Source: Nitrospinota bacterium
GTDB taxonomy: Bacteria > Nitrospinota > Nitrospinia > Nitrospinales > Nitrospinaceae
DNA length: 52,823 nt
Assembly (NCBI GenBank): GCA_029879645.1
Contig: JAOUPX010000007.1
Location: forward strand, 1-52,823
Direction: 5' to 3'
Part shown: piece by piece, positions 45,369 through 52,823 of the stretch
Numbering within the stretch: the first letter of the stretch is position 1
Layout: the number at the start of each line of letters is the position of its first letter
Translations under genes and position numbers: made by a program
Notes under the pieces: model-generated
What the model was told of the DNA's origin: nothing
Database searches by the model: none
The model's input: the letters and a program-made list of their open reading frames with translations, nothing else

Positions 45369-47791
45369 CGGACGCTTCCAAGGTTAAAAATACTGAGTGG
45401 TCTTCTTTGATGGTGGAGGAAGAAGCTCGATTTTTCCGGGAATTTGTTAATGACCTGAATCAGCAACCCGCCCGGCATCTGCTTCACAATGAAATCGTTC
45501 TGCGATTCACTCAGTTTTTAGACAAACACAATTCCGGAAAACGGGACCCGGATGATTTTTCCAGTCTGAGGGATTTCTTATCCAAGACCCAGGAAATGAT
45601 TCTGGTGGAAGAATATACGGTGCTTCTGTATCGCAAACGTGCGGCCCAATATCAAATCTACCGGGTTCATAATGTTAACGGCCAGGTGGAAGAGATGAGT
45701 CAGGAGGACTTCCTGGACTTTAGGGAAATAGTGGCAAACCGCGCGTATGTTCCCCCGGAGAAAAAACTTCTGATTGATTTTCAGCCGTTTTACAGCATCG
45801 GGCCGGAAGTTCCCGGACCCAAAAAAATTGGCTCCGGACAAAGATACTTAAACAGTTATATGGCTGGCAAGCTTCAGGCAGAGCCGGAAACCTGGCAAAA
45901 CTTTCTTTGTGAATTTTTAAAAATCCACCGTATTCATGATAATCCCATTCTGGTGAATGGCGATAAGATAGGTGGCCCGAAAGAGTTGGTGGGGGCGCTT
46001 CAAAAAGCGATCACGACTCTCGAGGCGTTCGATGAAGATACGCCGATTCAGGAAGCCCGTGCTTCACTGGAAAGTTTGGGTATTCGCGATGGTTTTGGAG
46101 ATACGGCCGGGCGAGCGGCAACCCATTTGCAATTGCTGTTCAATCTTTTCGAATCGCCGAGCGCAGATTATCTGGAAGAATTTATCGGCGCGATTCCTCT
46201 GATTTCCCGCGTTGCCGTTATTTCACCTCACGGTTGGTTCGGGCAGGACCATGTGCTTGGCAGGCCCGATACTGGGGGGCAGGTGGTTTACATACTCGAT
46301 CAGGTGAAAACGCTGGAAGCTCACCTGAAGCATTCACTGGCCTCCGCTGGCATCGCGATTTCTCCCAGGGTTCTGGTGGTGACCCGTCTCATTCCTGAAA
46401 GTCAGGGCACTACAAGTGATCAGCGTCTTGAAAAGATAGAAGGTACGGATAACTGCTGGATTCTCCGTGTTCCATTCCGGGACGAGCAACAGAATATCAT
46501 TCCACAATGGCTTTCCAGATTTCAGGTGTGGCCGTATCTGGAGCAGTTTGCATTGGATGCAAAAAACGAACTGCTGAAAGAATTTGACGGCAAGCCGGAC
46601 ATGGTTATTGGAAATTATTCCGACGGCAATCTGGTGGCCTCTCTTCTGGCCCCCTGGTTTCAAGTCATTCAATGCAATATCGCTCATTCGCTGGAGAAAC
46701 CCAAGTACCTGTTTTCGGATCTCTACTGGCAGGACATGGAGAAGGATTTTAACTTTTCGCTTCAGTTCACCGCTGATTTGATATCCATGAATAAGGCGGA
46801 TATTATTATTTCCAGCACCGCCCAGGAAATTGCGGGTACGGATTCCGCTCTTGGACAATACGAATCCTACTGCTTATTTTCCATGCCGCAGTTATACAAG
46901 GTGACCCATGGGGTCAATTTATTCCATCCCAAGTTTAATATGTTTTCCCCCGGAGTTGATGAATCGATTTATTTCCCATATACCGAGACCTCCCGGCGTC
47001 TGAAAAATAAAACAAAAGAATTAAGCGAACGATTATTTCTCAATAAGGGAGACGATATTTTCGGCGAGTTGGAGGATCCGGATAAAACCCCCATCTTTAC
47101 AATTGCCCGACTGGATAAGATTAAAAATCTGACTGGGCTGGTGGAGAGTTTTGGGAAAAGCGAGAGGCTCCGCGATAAAGCCAACCTGATAGTCGTGACC
47201 AGCGCGGTTCGGGAAGAGAATGTGACGGATGAAGAGGAAATGTCCGAATTGAAAAGAATGTACCAGTTGATCGAACAATACGGGCTCCACTCGCATATCC
47301 GATGGATCGAAAATTCCTCCCGTCAGGATGGGGCAGAGAGCTACCGGATCATTGCCGACCGGAAAGGGGTGTTTGTCCAACCCGCTTTATTTGAAGCGTT
47401 CGGGCTGACGGTCCTGGAGGCCATGGTGTCCGGTCTGCCGGTTTTTGCCACCCAGTTCGGAGGGCCTCAGGAGATTATAGTTCACGGGGAAAACGGATAT
47501 CTGATCAACACCACTCAACCGGAGCTTATCAGCCAACCCATTGTGGATTTTATTCAAAGATGCGAACAGGCGCCTTCCTGCTGGGACACACTGGGTGGTC
47601 AGGCTATTGCCCGCGTTCGGGAACGTTTCACCTGGAGTCTGTACTCCGAAAAATTGATCAAGGCGGCCAAGCTGTATGGTTTCTGGAATTTTTCGGTATT
47701 GGGCGATGAAAAGAAGGAGATCGACCGGTACTGCAACCTGCTATTCCATATGGTATTTAAGAGCCGGGCGCAACAACTGCTCGGGGATTAG
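45365..47791 (+). CDS. sucrose synthase
   Basis: An 808-residue GT-B glycosyltransferase that interconverts sucrose + NDP and NDP-glucose + fructose. The plant/cyanobacterial layout is kept: an N-terminal regulatory region (~1-270), then the GT-B core beginning SPHGWFGQDHVLGRPDTGGQ. The glycosyl-donor motif near the C-terminus is ALFEAFGLTVLEAMVSGLP (E-x7-E with Glu residues eight apart), followed by TQFGGPQEII. Length is close to the usual 800-810. Sucrose-phosphate synthase is shorter or carries a phosphatase domain and lacks this N-terminus, so SuSy fits better. It overlaps fructokinase by 4 bp. Confidence 0.93.
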   Translation: MTDASKVKNTEWSSLMVEEEARFFREFVNDLNQQPARHLLHNEIVLRFTQFLDKHNSGKRDPDDFSSLRDFLSKTQEMILVEEYTVLLYRKRAAQYQIYRVHNVNGQVEEMSQEDFLDFREIVANRAYVPPEKKLLIDFQPFYSIGPEVPGPKKIGSGQRYLNSYMAGKLQAEPETWQNFLCEFLKIHRIHDNPILVNGDKIGGPKELVGALQKAITTLEAFDEDTPIQEARASLESLGIRDGFGDTAGRAATHLQLLFNLFESPSADYLEEFIGAIPLISRVAVISPHGWFGQDHVLGRPDTGGQVVYILDQVKTLEAHLKHSLASAGIAISPRVLVVTRLIPESQGTTSDQRLEKIEGTDNCWILRVPFRDEQQNIIPQWLSRFQVWPYLEQFALDAKNELLKEFDGKPDMVIGNYSDGNLVASLLAPWFQVIQCNIAHSLEKPKYLFSDLYWQDMEKDFNFSLQFTADLISMNKADIIISSTAQEIAGTDSALGQYESYCLFSMPQLYKVTHGVNLFHPKFNMFSPGVDESIYFPYTETSRRLKNKTKELSERLFLNKGDDIFGELEDPDKTPIFTIARLDKIKNLTGLVESFGKSERLRDKANLIVVTSAVREENVTDEEEMSELKRMYQLIEQYGLHSHIRWIENSSRQDGAESYRIIADRKGVFVQPALFEAFGLTVLEAMVSGLPVFATQFGGPQEIIVHGENGYLINTTQPELISQPIVDFIQRCEQAPSCWDTLGGQAIARVRERFTWSLYSEKLIKAAKLYGFWNFSVLGDEKKEIDRYCNLLFHMVFKSRAQQLLGD

Positions 47792-47806
47792 GGATTCCCA
47801 AACGGA

Positions 47807-48283
47807 TTATTTGATCCAGACCAGAGGCCTGTAAACCCAGGCCTTGTCTCCCCAGGCATCCATCACCTGCACCCAGTTGTCTTTGATTTTAAGAACCTTC
47901 ATGGAAAAGTATTTTTCTCCGGGTATCCCTTTGACCTTTTTGTAGTGGGTGCCGGGGCCGGTGCGCAGGTTGACTTCCTTTTTTTTAATTACCGCGCATT
48001 TGAAGGATTTCGTGGTCAGCTTTTTATGAACCCAGTAAATATCACCGTCCAGATCCTGAACCCGTAACCACTCGCCCTTCTTGCCGAGCTGCTGGAAAGG
48101 CATGAAGCGGTACACCTCCCACAGTTTTTCATAATGCAGTCCGGGGCCCTGCCTCAAATTGGCCCGGCGCTCGTTAATGCACAGGGCTTCTGCTGTTGGC
48201 GCTTCAAAAATACAGAAGACGAAGCTGATCAATAGTGACAAAAGGACGATGCGAGCCTGAAAATGGAAGCGAGGTGAATTCAT
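47807..48283 (-). CDS. exported protein with two bacterial SH3 domains
   Basis: 158 residues from ATG 48283; the frame is open to TTG 48331, which would add 16 residues ahead of the signal peptide. After the signal (IVLLSLLISFVFCIF, cleaved near TAEA|LC) come two SH3b repeats: NLRQGPGLHYEKLW...GEWLRVQDLDGDIYWV and NLRTGPGTHYKKV...NWVQVMDAWGDKAWV. Such domains bind peptidoglycan or peptides in the periplasm. Converges on sucrose synthase with a 15-bp gap. Confidence 0.87.
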   Translation of the reverse strand: MNSPRFHFQARIVLLSLLISFVFCIFEAPTAEALCINERRANLRQGPGLHYEKLWEVYRFMPFQQLGKKGEWLRVQDLDGDIYWVHKKLTTKSFKCAVIKKKEVNLRTGPGTHYKKVKGIPGEKYFSMKVLKIKDNWVQVMDAWGDKAWVYRPLVWIK

Positions 48284-48536
48284 GGGTAAAACTTGGGGGT
48301 TGGGGTGAATGAATAACTGTTTCTTGGTCAACGGACTTGTTATCGTGTGCTATAAGCCCAGATCATGAGCCATTCGCAAGTTGACTGAGGTATTCAACGT
48401 ATTGAATTTCCCATCGAACGGCTGATTTGACCTCTGAAGAGGATCATCAAAAACACATTCAGGTTAACATGGTTATTTCTCGATTTCAAATGAGAGGGAA
48501 TATTAAAATGTTGAATATTAAGCTTCAGGATTTCCG

Positions 48537-49679
48537 GTGCTGATTTATTTTTCATTGTTTCAAATTTGTTTAATCGTGGTGGCCGTAGTCTATCTGGGGG
48601 TCAACGCTCCTTTCTTGTTAAAAGTTGAAGCGTTCTCTGGCTCGCTGGGAGATTCCCCCCTTATTTCAGTGTGCGTCCCGGCGCGCAACGAAGAGAGGGA
48701 TATCGAAGCCTGCCTCACCTCTCTCTTGAGTCAGGATTATCCCCGTTTTGAGGTAATTGTAGTGGACGACAATTCTACAGATCGTACTCCAGAAATTATT
48801 AAGGGTTTGCAGAAACGGTTTCCCAAGCTGACTGCTATTCAGGGGGCGTCTTTACCTTCCGACTGGTATGGAAAACCTTTTGCTCTGCATCAGGCCAGCC
48901 AAAAGGCGCAAGGGGATTTATTATTGTTTACCGATGCCGATCCCGTGTTTGGACCGAAGGCCCTGAGCACGGCGGCTTATTTATTCCAGAAGCATCAACT
49001 GGACATGCTCACACTTTTGCCGGGGGCCGAGTTTGGTTCATTCTGGGAACGAACGGTGCAACCGGTTATTTTCGCCTTTATTGCCGCCCTCACTCGCTTC
49101 CGGAAGGTGAACAATCCGAAGTCAGACGCTGCGATGGGGGTGGGAGCCTTTATCATGGCGCGGCGGGAGGTATATGATCGCGTGGGCGGCCACCAATCCC
49201 TCAAGCAGACTATTCTGGAGGATATCGGTATGGCGCACCTGTTGAAACAGGCCGGTGCCAAAATAATGATTGCCGACGGCAGGAATATCTATTCCATCCG
49301 CATGTATCATTCGTTGAAGGAAATATGGATTGGCTGGCGAAAAAATGTTTTTCTGGCGATGAAAAAATCCACCTTCAAAACATTTTATTATATCTTCTGG
49401 ATATTGGGATTTCTGGTCACCCCGTGGCTGGTGGTAGCGGTTCATTTGTGGATGGATTCCCCGCCGATGTGGCAGGGGCTGGCGCTAGCGGGTTTGGCTA
49501 TGGTATGGATTTCCCAGGCTACATTATGTTATGAACTCAGACTGAAGCAACGTAATGCTCTGCTGTTTCCCCTGGGCGCTCTGGTGATGGTCGCTATCAT
49601 GATCAACTCCATGATCCATGTATTGTTCCGGGGGCAGGCTGAATGGCGCGGGCGAACATATAAACAACCGGAAAGGTAA
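48537..49679 (+). CDS. family 2 glycosyltransferase, membrane-bound
   Basis: 380 residues from GTG 48537, with AGGA 8 bases upstream. An N-terminal helix (ICLIVVAVVYLGV) is followed by a GT-A domain (~42-265): VCVPARNEERDIEACL, VVDDNSTDRTPEII, the metal motif FTDADP and the acceptor-side LEDIGMAHLL with IGWRKN. Three C-terminal helices follow, then GRTYK. The form resembles carotenoid or hopanoid-associated glycosyltransferases (CrtQ, HpnB). The acceptor cannot be told. The DUF1858-fusion gene starts 4 bp downstream. Confidence 0.87.
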   Translation: MLIYFSLFQICLIVVAVVYLGVNAPFLLKVEAFSGSLGDSPLISVCVPARNEERDIEACLTSLLSQDYPRFEVIVVDDNSTDRTPEIIKGLQKRFPKLTAIQGASLPSDWYGKPFALHQASQKAQGDLLLFTDADPVFGPKALSTAAYLFQKHQLDMLTLLPGAEFGSFWERTVQPVIFAFIAALTRFRKVNNPKSDAAMGVGAFIMARREVYDRVGGHQSLKQTILEDIGMAHLLKQAGAKIMIADGRNIYSIRMYHSLKEIWIGWRKNVFLAMKKSTFKTFYYIFWILGFLVTPWLVVAVHLWMDSPPMWQGLALAGLAMVWISQATLCYELRLKQRNALLFPLGALVMVAIMINSMIHVLFRGQAEWRGRTYKQPER

Positions 49680-49683
49680 CAGA

Positions 49684-50604
49684 ATGGAAATTTGGGCAAA
49701 GCGATTTACTAAAATGGCGCTTATTTATCTGGCGTTGGGAGTGGTGATGGGTATGGTGATCGGGAGTCAGCCGGAATGGAGCCAGCGACTGCGCTTTGTT
49801 CATATCCATCTCAATCTGCTGGGGTTCATGACCATGTTTATTGCCGGGGTGGCCTACCATGTACTGCCTCGTTTCAACGCCAGGCCGGTTCCCTGGCCCG
49901 ATGGCGTCAAGTATCATTTCCTATTACACAACACCGGGTTGCTGGGCATGGCAACCACTCATCTTGCTGGAGGTCTCTGGTCCGGCGGACTTTTGCATGT
50001 CGCGTTCGTTATGTTTGCAGTAATGACTGGCGCAGGGCTGTTGATCATGGCCTACAATCTATACTCGGTCATGATTCCCGTAAAAGAGGGGACCGAAGTC
50101 AAGGAGATCACAGGGGGTATGAAGGTGGGGGATGTGTTGGACCAGTTTCCGGCCTCACTCCAGATCTTCATTGATGCCGGATTCCACAGCCTGTCCAATC
50201 CTGTGGCGCGTAAAGCCTTCGCGAGTGTCGTGACTATTCAGAAAGCCTGCGAGAAGCATGAGGTGGAGTTAGGCGGTTTTCTAAAACAACTCAATTCCGC
50301 TTTATTCAGTAAATCGGGCAGGCCCGGTCAATCCGGCAAGCCCCCTGCGCAGGCTTCAGACGGCAAAGAAGAAGCGCCGGTTGGTGTTGCCATGGGAAAA
50401 GGAAAACCCTGTACGCGGGATACTATGGTGGGCAGCCTCATCAAAATCCATCCCGAAACCAAAACGGTATTTGAAAAACATTACGGTGAGGGATGCTTTT
50501 CCTGTCCCGGCCAGGTTTATGAAACCGTCGAACAGACGGCACACATGCACAATATCGATCCCGAATTGATCCTCAAAGAGATCAACGCAATGATTGGGAA
50601 ATGA
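49684..50604 (+). CDS. heme-oxidase-subunit-I-like membrane domain fused to two DUF1858 domains
   Basis: 306 residues from ATG 49684, which has GGAAAGG before it. Residues ~10-140 hold four hydrophobic helices with His-rich ends (VHIHLNLLGFMTMF, AYHVLPRF, YHFLLHNTG, TTHLAGG), like a piece of cbb3 oxidase subunit I or NnrS. Then come two DUF1858 domains: the first (~145-205, KVGDVLDQFPASLQIF) lacks Cys and has NP-x-x-R; the second (~248-304) has the redox pair CFSCPG. DUF1858 is thought to take part in thiol or nitric-oxide-linked redox chemistry. A role in NO or redox sensing or detoxification is inference. It overlaps the TfoX-like gene by 4 bp. Confidence 0.82.
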   Translation: MEIWAKRFTKMALIYLALGVVMGMVIGSQPEWSQRLRFVHIHLNLLGFMTMFIAGVAYHVLPRFNARPVPWPDGVKYHFLLHNTGLLGMATTHLAGGLWSGGLLHVAFVMFAVMTGAGLLIMAYNLYSVMIPVKEGTEVKEITGGMKVGDVLDQFPASLQIFIDAGFHSLSNPVARKAFASVVTIQKACEKHEVELGGFLKQLNSALFSKSGRPGQSGKPPAQASDGKEEAPVGVAMGKGKPCTRDTMVGSLIKIHPETKTVFEKHYGEGCFSCPGQVYETVEQTAHMHNIDPELILKEINAMIGK

Positions 50605-50924
50605 AACAGGATTCATTTAAAGAGTTCGTGCTGGAGCAGTTGGCGGGAATGGAGAATGTCGCATGCCGTGCCATGTTCGGCGGGTTCGGGTTATACCACC
50701 ATGACCATTTCTTCGGTATCCTGCATAAAGGGCGGCTGTTTTTTAAAACCAACGTTCACACCCGTCCCGGCTACGAGGAATACGGGATGAAGCCGTTTCA
50801 GCCTTCAGAAAACCAGATTCTTAAAAATTATTATGAGGTCCCGCCGGATATTCTTGAGGATAGAGATGCGGCCATTCTTTGGGCAAAAATATCAGCCCAC
50901 ATCTCACTCGCGTCATCAGATTGA
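50601..50924 (+). CDS. TfoX N-terminal-domain protein
   Basis: A 107-residue protein made only of the TfoX_N domain: CRAMFGGFGLYHHDHFFGI, GRLFFKT, YYEVPPDILED. In TfoX/Sxy this domain is followed by a second one and the protein activates competence genes; single-domain forms like this are common and unstudied. It overlaps the DUF1858 fusion by 4 bp (ATGA), so the two are translated together. Confidence 0.88.
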   Translation: MKQDSFKEFVLEQLAGMENVACRAMFGGFGLYHHDHFFGILHKGRLFFKTNVHTRPGYEEYGMKPFQPSENQILKNYYEVPPDILEDRDAAILWAKISAHISLASSD

Positions 50925-51022
50925 CTCGAGGCGCATGGTTTAAAAACCTATGAATCTGTTTCGTTAAGCCTTTATACTTAACATATATCTATTGAAGCAT
51001 TCTTTTCGGACTCGTCTTTTGT

Positions 51023-52663
51023 ATGAAAGGTTTTTCCCCATTGCATACTGATACCAGTAATAGTTTCTCTAACCGGTTCTTTTCTGCAGGTCTTTACCTC
51101 TTTTCTTTTTTTCTTTTTGCCTTTGTCGCCTATCGGATTCGAAATTCAGTTAGCGGGGACGCTTCAATTTATTTCACCTTTTTCAAGAATTTCATGGATT
51201 TTCCTTTCTCCTATCAAACGGGAGTGGTGAGCCATGGCGCTTCTTCGCCCTTGCATGTGGTGGTTTTTGGATTGGTATTTGCGCTGTTTGGCGACTACTG
51301 GTTGAGTGCTGCAAAAATCATAAACTTTGGGTTTATTTTTGTCGCAATGATCATTTTGCAAAGGGGACTTCGTTTGCCTGTGGTGCTATTTCCCCTATTG
51401 GTTTCCTTGGTTTCCTCGTTCAGTGTTCTTATGGCTTCTACCGCAGAAATGTTCGAAATCGGTCTGGTCGTTTTGTCCATTTCCATTCTTTATGTTTTGC
51501 TGAAGCTGGACCACAGAAGGGAAGTGGTGGTAGTAGCAGGATTATTGCATCTGGTGCGTCCGGAACTGATATTGATCACCTTCGCGGTTTACGCTGTGTG
51601 CTTGTTTAAGTATAGGGAAATCCGTCTTTTAAAAGTAATGCTCTTTATGGGGCTGGTTGTTTTTGGATATTATGTATACATGGTTTTAAATGGAGCCGGC
51701 TGGCTTCCCTCCAGTGTAGTCGGAAGAGCTTTGAAGGCCAGCGAGGATCAAATACCCTGGGTCCAAAATTTTTTCCAATCGGCGAGGCTTTTGCTGATCA
51801 ACCTTGATAACCCATATCTATTTTGTTTCACGGCATTTTTTGTTTATGCAGGTTTGATGATTCGCCGGGACCGCTTTCCATTGTGCGAAGTTTTAATAGT
51901 GGTTCCCATTTTGGCTTTATACATGATTTTTCCGCCGGGGGTTTATATTCCGAGATACATGGTTCCGTCAGTCCCTGTTATTTCTTTTGTGTCTGTATGG
52001 CTGATAGGGAAGGTCTTTTTACAAATAAGGGATCCCATGAGTCATCTGTTTCAATTACAGGCAAGAGCCAAGAACTTTAGCGGATGGATGGGGATGTTGT
52101 CCTGCGGTTTGGCATTGGTATGGGTTTTTATGTATGCACCCTGGAACGGTGGGTTTTACAAGGTTACGCAGGAGGAAATTCTATTGCCCAGGCTGGCGCA
52201 AGTGGTCAATCAAGTGGCCGGACCGGAAGACAAGATTCTGGTTTACGAGATTCAAAGCCAGTTTTACATGAAGGCCGAGGCCATCGGAATGACGGTTATC
52301 GGGAAATATGCTTTGGATTTTTTACAGAGAAAAGAAAGTTTGGAGGATTTCCTTAAAAGAGAAAGAATCCGGTATGTGGTGACTATGAACAGTTTTAATT
52401 ACCGACGAATTTATAATAATACAGCCTTGGTTGATTTATATGTTCATGATCTTTCCAATGGGATCGGTTCGACATTGGAAGTGAACGGAATCACATACAC
52501 CAAAATAGCGACCAACCCGGATTTTGCGGATCCTAAACGCTACCAAGTTAAAACCTTCGGACCCATGAATTATGATAATCAATTGAGATTATACGGTCCA
52601 AACTCGCACCGAGCCGGGACTCACATCACCTGGAATTCACTTTATAAGGTATTCTCTTCGTGA
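51023..52663 (+). CDS. polytopic membrane protein, GT-C glycosyltransferase-like
   Basis: 546 residues with about ten membrane helices, first at ~22-40, then a periplasmic C-terminal part (~390-546). The loop after the first helix carries the Asp motif SVSGDASIYFTFFKNF and then VVSHGASSPLHVVVF, the layout of GT-C enzymes that transfer sugars from polyprenyl carriers (compare the usual DDAYI..RYARN and G..TSPLW motifs). The acceptor is unknown. ATG 51023 has no strong ribosome site. It stands apart from the TfoX gene by 98 bp. Confidence 0.75.
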   Translation: MKGFSPLHTDTSNSFSNRFFSAGLYLFSFFLFAFVAYRIRNSVSGDASIYFTFFKNFMDFPFSYQTGVVSHGASSPLHVVVFGLVFALFGDYWLSAAKIINFGFIFVAMIILQRGLRLPVVLFPLLVSLVSSFSVLMASTAEMFEIGLVVLSISILYVLLKLDHRREVVVVAGLLHLVRPELILITFAVYAVCLFKYREIRLLKVMLFMGLVVFGYYVYMVLNGAGWLPSSVVGRALKASEDQIPWVQNFFQSARLLLINLDNPYLFCFTAFFVYAGLMIRRDRFPLCEVLIVVPILALYMIFPPGVYIPRYMVPSVPVISFVSVWLIGKVFLQIRDPMSHLFQLQARAKNFSGWMGMLSCGLALVWVFMYAPWNGGFYKVTQEEILLPRLAQVVNQVAGPEDKILVYEIQSQFYMKAEAIGMTVIGKYALDFLQRKESLEDFLKRERIRYVVTMNSFNYRRIYNNTALVDLYVHDLSNGIGSTLEVNGITYTKIATNPDFADPKRYQVKTFGPMNYDNQLRLYGPNSHRAGTHITWNSLYKVFSS

Positions 52664-52732
52664 GTTTTCACAGAATCAGGAAATACCTGCATAAAGACGG
52701 GGAGGTGCTGATCCGTATTTTTTGAAATTATC

Positions 52733-52749
52733 AGTGGAGGCGCTCCACT
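52733..52749. repeat. small hairpin between convergent genes
   Basis: AGTGGAG-GCG-CTCCACT is a perfect 7-bp dyad lying between the ends of the GT-C-like gene and the minus-strand partial gene, touching the stop codon of the latter. No T-run follows in either direction, so terminator activity is uncertain. Confidence 0.4.
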
Positions 52750-52823
52750 CACCGGGCTTTCATGCGGGCCAGTTTTATGAAGGGATAACACATCTGCGGC
52801 CAGAACCGGTTGGTCACGTCGTC
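52749..52823 (-). CDS. C-terminal end of an unidentified minus-strand protein
   Basis: The last 24 codons before a TGA at 52751-52749 read DDVTNRFWPQMCYP followed by a basic helix (IKLARMKAR). Aromatic-rich and with a normal basic end, it looks like a real C-terminus. The start lies beyond the right edge and I do not recognise the family. Confidence 0.45.
   Translation of the reverse strand, partial: DDVTNRFWPQMCYPFIKLARMKAR

Overview
The window is 52.8 kb of gene-dense bacterial chromosome: about 45 protein genes, mostly housekeeping, with short intergenic gaps and many 1-16 bp gene overlaps. I see no rRNA, tRNA, CRISPR array, prophage or intact insertion sequence. Gene content points to a Gram-negative aquatic or marine bacterium: an NhaD-type Na+/H+ antiporter, MEP isoprenoid synthesis (dxs, ispA), an Mre elongation complex, parvulin-type periplasmic folding, sucrose synthase with a fructokinase, and a ThiD-ThiN fusion. 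The set would suit Nitrospinota or a deltaproteobacterial-like lineage, but this is inference only; there is no taxonomic marker I can align here.

Layout. 1-6.2 kb: the end of an unidentified gene, a secreted ankyrin-repeat protein, tgt and argD (minus), a ComF-type phosphoribosyltransferase, nhaD (minus), then a 490-bp AT-rich gap. 6.2-11.3 kb: a plus-strand run ispA-dxs-hisB-hisH and an EamA transporter, joining isoprenoid and histidine genes. 11.3-13.8 kb: smpB, a DUF62 SAM hydrolase and mtaB (minus). 14.0-19.6 kb: an amino-sugar run (Fis-like protein, stand-alone GlmU uridylyltransferase, a two-domain GlmU-like protein with altered active sites, glmS) followed by thiD-thiN. 19.7-26.9 kb: ppiD (minus), then mreB-mreC-mreD-mrdA and a PilZ protein. 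26.9-34.9 kb: uvrB, a TraB-family membrane protein, a D-2-hydroxyacid dehydrogenase, an FGE-like protein without catalytic cysteines, a TPMT-like methyltransferase, an SRAP protein and an M24 peptidase. 34.9-39.6 kb: bcp, a small secreted protein and the gatB-Lcl-TPR run (all minus). 39.6-41.5 kb: arsC and an SDR between clusters of palindromic repeats. 41.5-44.2 kb: two small proteins and a CusRS-like two-component system. 44.4-47.8 kb: fructokinase and sucrose synthase. 47.8-52.8 kb: an SH3 protein, a GT2 glycosyltransferase, a heme-oxidase-like/DUF1858 fusion, a TfoX-like protein, a GT-C-like membrane protein and the end of a minus-strand gene.

Points that stand out: the paired GlmU-type proteins, where the stand-alone enzyme keeps its catalytic motifs while the two-domain partner has replaced key residues in both domains; the membrane heme-oxidase-like protein fused to two different DUF1858 domains; the fructokinase-sucrose synthase operon with a LacI-type palindrome just upstream; and several palindromic or MITE-like repeats between 39.6 and 41.4 kb, with a relative used as a bidirectional terminator at 19.6 kb. 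I did not find a clear defence system or an obviously new multi-gene system; the GlmU pair and the DUF1858 fusion are the best candidates for new biology.
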